From the NCBI GenBank assembly GCA_902795555.1, contig CADBLV010000360.1, forward strand, positions 1 to 6,567: DNA of 6,567 nucleotides, given 5' to 3'. Position numbers and translations under genes: made by a program. The notes under the pieces were generated by a model that had not been told where the DNA came from, made no database searches, and saw only the letters and a program-made list of their open reading frames with translations. Positions 5,428-6,567 of this stretch are shown in pieces. Numbering within the stretch: position 1 is the first letter of the stretch; the number at the start of each line of letters is the position of its first letter. This DNA is from an uncultured Eubacteriales bacterium (GTDB lineage Bacteria > Bacillota_A > Clostridia > Christensenellales > Aristaeellaceae).

Positions 5428-5457
5428 ATTATAACATATCCCTGTCATCCCCGTAAA
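5428..5457 (-). promoter_or_regulatory. Promoter of the minus-strand AlkZ-related-type gene
   Basis: Read on the minus strand, a perfect TATAAT (-10) lies at 5433-5428. A TTTACG (-35, four of six matches) lies at 5457-5452, giving an 18-base spacer. Transcription would start near 5421, leaving a leader of about 55 bases before the ATG at 5366. The -10 box overlaps the upstream in-frame ATG at 5429, so that codon would not be in the mRNA. Confidence 0.65.
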
Positions 5458-5549
5458 CCGACATTTTTGCTGTGTCCAATGCCCGCCGGTACAAGTGCCT
5501 ACAGGACTGTATCAGGCTATACGTAAGGGTGCAGCGGAACGGAAAAATA

Positions 5550-5579
5550 CCGGGCTATGACGGCCCGGCGCGTTTTTTT
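5550..5579 (+). terminator. Orphan plus-strand terminator upstream of the TetR gene
   Basis: CCGGGC at 5550-5555 pairs with GCCCGG at 5563-5568 around a seven-base loop. Four bases (CGCG) follow and then seven T at 5573-5579; AAAAA at 5543-5547 could pair with part of the T run. It points rightward, but no plus-strand gene lies immediately upstream, since the nearest gene is on the minus strand. It may end a small RNA or antisense transcript, or shield the TetR promoter from readthrough. Confidence 0.6.
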
Positions 5580-5602
5580 CAGACGTTTTTCAGATTTGGG
5601 GC

Positions 5603-5631
5603 TTGACAGCTAATTGAAATTAGCTTACAAT
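5603..5631 (+). promoter_or_regulatory. Near-consensus promoter of the TetR/membrane-protein operon
   Basis: A perfect TTGACA lies at 5603-5608 and TACAAT (five of six) at 5626-5631, separated by exactly 17 bases. T-rich DNA upstream (5573-5590) could act as an UP element. Transcription should start near 5638. The spacer and start region are occupied by two palindromes, so repression by the encoded regulator is expected. Confidence 0.85.
5608..5625 (+). promoter_or_regulatory. TetR operator O1, between the -35 and -10 boxes
   Basis: The inverted repeat AGCTAATTGAAATTAGCT is perfect in its 8-base arms around a GA centre. It fills the promoter spacer, so a bound regulator would block RNA polymerase. 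Its half-site GCTAAT/ATTAGC is repeated in O2. Confidence 0.7.
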
Positions 5632-5634
5632 GTG

Positions 5635-5650
5635 GCTAATCCGGATTAGC
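5635..5650 (+). promoter_or_regulatory. TetR operator O2, over the transcription start
   Basis: GCTAATCCGGATTAGC is a perfect 16-base palindrome sharing the GCTAAT-N4-ATTAGC layout with O1. The two centres are 26 bases apart. It covers the predicted start of transcription and ends just before the ribosome binding site. Confidence 0.7.
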
Positions 5651-5668
5651 TGACTGAAGGAGGAGTGT

Positions 5669-6286
5669 ATGGATACGAAACAGAAGATCCTGGATGAGGC
5701 ACTGACGCTGTTTTCCGAAAAAGGCTATGCCAATGTCTTTGTCGGCGAGATTGCCGAACGCGTCGGGATCAAGGCACCGTCCCTGTATAAACATTATAAA
5801 AGCAAACAGATGATCTTTGACGCGATCCTGGAGGAGATGCATCGGCGGTTTTTGAAACAGGCAAAACTTCTGAACATTCAGGGAAACGATTCGAAAGCCG
5901 ACGCGGAGATCTACAGGGGATTGCCGGAAGACGAACTGGTCAGCCTGGGAATCCATCTGTTTCAGTATCAGCTTCATGATGATTACACAAGACGAATTCG
6001 GAAAATGATGACGATCGAGCAGTTTCACAACAGGGAACTGGCCGAAGCCTACATGCGCCAGTACATGGATGATCCGATGTTTTATTTCACAGCGCTGCTG
6101 AAACAGGCCGTTGATCAGGGCGTTCTGGAAACGGACGATGTCGAGATCATGACGATTCAGTTTTACGCGCCGTTCTATATGCTGATGACGGTCTGTGACC
6201 GTGATCCGCAACGGGAAGCAGAAGCTGTCAGAATTCTGGAAAACCATATCCGTCAATTCAATAAACTTTACAGGAGGACAGTATGA
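5669..6286 (+). CDS. TetR/AcrR family transcriptional regulator
   Basis: This 205-residue regulator has the typical TetR length. The N-terminal DNA-binding domain covers about residues 5-53: KQKILDEALTLFSEKGY, then VGEIAERVGIKAPSLYKHYKSK (25-46), where APSLYKHY is the recognition-helix region, then IFDAIL. The remainder is an all-helical ligand and dimer domain of a type I cannot tie to a known effector. The start has AAGGAGGAG immediately upstream. The gene very likely represses its own promoter through the paired GCTAAT-N4-ATTAGC palindromes. Its last four bases overlap the start of a membrane-protein gene, whose Shine-Dalgarno lies within the regulator's last codons, so the two are produced together. 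Inducer and wider regulon cannot be read from the sequence. Confidence 0.92.
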   Translation: MDTKQKILDEALTLFSEKGYANVFVGEIAERVGIKAPSLYKHYKSKQMIFDAILEEMHRRFLKQAKLLNIQGNDSKADAEIYRGLPEDELVSLGIHLFQYQLHDDYTRRIRKMMTIEQFHNRELAEAYMRQYMDDPMFYFTALLKQAVDQGVLETDDVEIMTIQFYAPFYMLMTVCDRDPQREAEAVRILENHIRQFNKLYRRTV

Positions 6287-6567
6287 ATCAGCTGGTATCA
6301 AAGATCGGGGCCGCCATTGTTACGATTACGGTATTCCTTTTTGCGGTTTGCATCGTCTGTGATTATTCCTTTGGGTCTTACCTTGTCTGCATGTTCCTGC
6401 CGATCGGATATATCATGATGTCCGCCGGATTTCAGCATGAGAGCGCCGAAAAGACGAAAGTCTCCGCCAATATCGGGCTGATCCTGGCTGCGGTTTATGC
6501 CGTGCTGATTCTGCTGGTCTATTATGCGCAGACGACCACCGTCCGGCTGGAGGACCTGAACGATCAG
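6283..6567 (+). CDS. Membrane protein, N-terminal part (cut by the window end)
   Basis: The ATG at 6283 overlaps the TetR stop as ATGA and has AGGAGG five bases upstream at 6272-6277. Ninety-five codons are visible without a stop. Three hydrophobic segments are seen at about residues 8-27, 31-49 and 63-82, separated by a polar loop (QHESAEKTKVSAN, 51-63). After the third helix the chain becomes polar (TTTVRLEDLNDQ), so the complete protein probably has more helices beyond the window. I do not recognise the family and see no transporter signature in this part. Coupling to a TetR gene suggests a regulator-controlled membrane protein, possibly an efflux or stress-response component, but that is inference. 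Confidence 0.8.
   Translation, partial: MNQLVSKIGAAIVTITVFLFAVCIVCDYSFGSYLVCMFLPIGYIMMSAGFQHESAEKTKVSANIGLILAAVYAVLILLVYYAQTTTVRLEDLNDQ

Noticed and set aside
5137..5526. Plus-strand 129-codon frame ahead of the orphan terminator
   Set aside because: It is mostly antisense to the AlkZ-related-type gene with no ribosome binding site or recognisable domain; the short tail frame from the ATG at 5479 also lacks a ribosome binding site.

Overview
The window most resembles a chromosomal segment of an anaerobic Clostridia-type Firmicute, probably gut or rumen. The evidence is AGGAGG-type ribosome binding sites close to most starts, a Gram-positive style cobalamin riboswitch with a rho-independent terminator, short secreted-protein leaders of the MKKLFxLVLALxMVLS kind, and a DUF3795 protein and an AlkZ-related-type protein that are both typical of that class. 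This lineage call is inference from style, not a database match.

Left part (1-3121): a vitamin B12 uptake operon. The window opens inside a cobalamin riboswitch, whose 3' core lies at 1-66. A long expression platform of tandem hairpins follows, ending in an intrinsic terminator (220-247) and a leader in which the ribosome binding site can be masked. Three genes come next: a BtuF-like substrate-binding lipoprotein (303-1223), a BtuC/FecCD permease (1317-2360) and a BtuD-like ATPase (about 2366-3121). A strong hairpin without a U-tract sits between the first two genes, and the last two are translationally coupled. The riboswitch is what makes cobalamin or a corrinoid the most likely substrate; the protein family alone would also allow heme or siderophores.

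Middle part (3122-5430): a small cysteine-rich DUF3795 protein (3243-3647) and a secreted protein of unknown function (3736-4611). The C-terminal region of the secreted protein carries a cystatin-like QVVAG loop motif. A strong terminator (4638-4681) closes it and overlaps the 3' end of a convergent minus-strand gene (4650-5366) of the AlkZ-related type. The start of that gene is reassigned here because a good TATAAT promoter box overlaps the more upstream ATG.

Right part (5430-6567): an orphan plus-strand terminator hairpin (5550-5579), then an almost consensus promoter (TTGACA, 17 bp, TACAAT) carrying two GCTAAT-N4-ATTAGC palindromes. One palindrome lies between the -35 and -10 boxes and the other over the transcription start. 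This drives a TetR-family regulator (5669-6286) coupled by an ATGA overlap to a membrane protein that runs off the window (6283 onward). The arrangement suggests an autoregulated regulator/membrane-protein operon.

No rRNA, tRNA, CRISPR array, transposase or attachment site was seen. The parts most worth a second look are the alternative base-pairing network around the riboswitch terminator and ribosome binding site, the double TetR operator, the cystatin-like motif and the orphan terminator.
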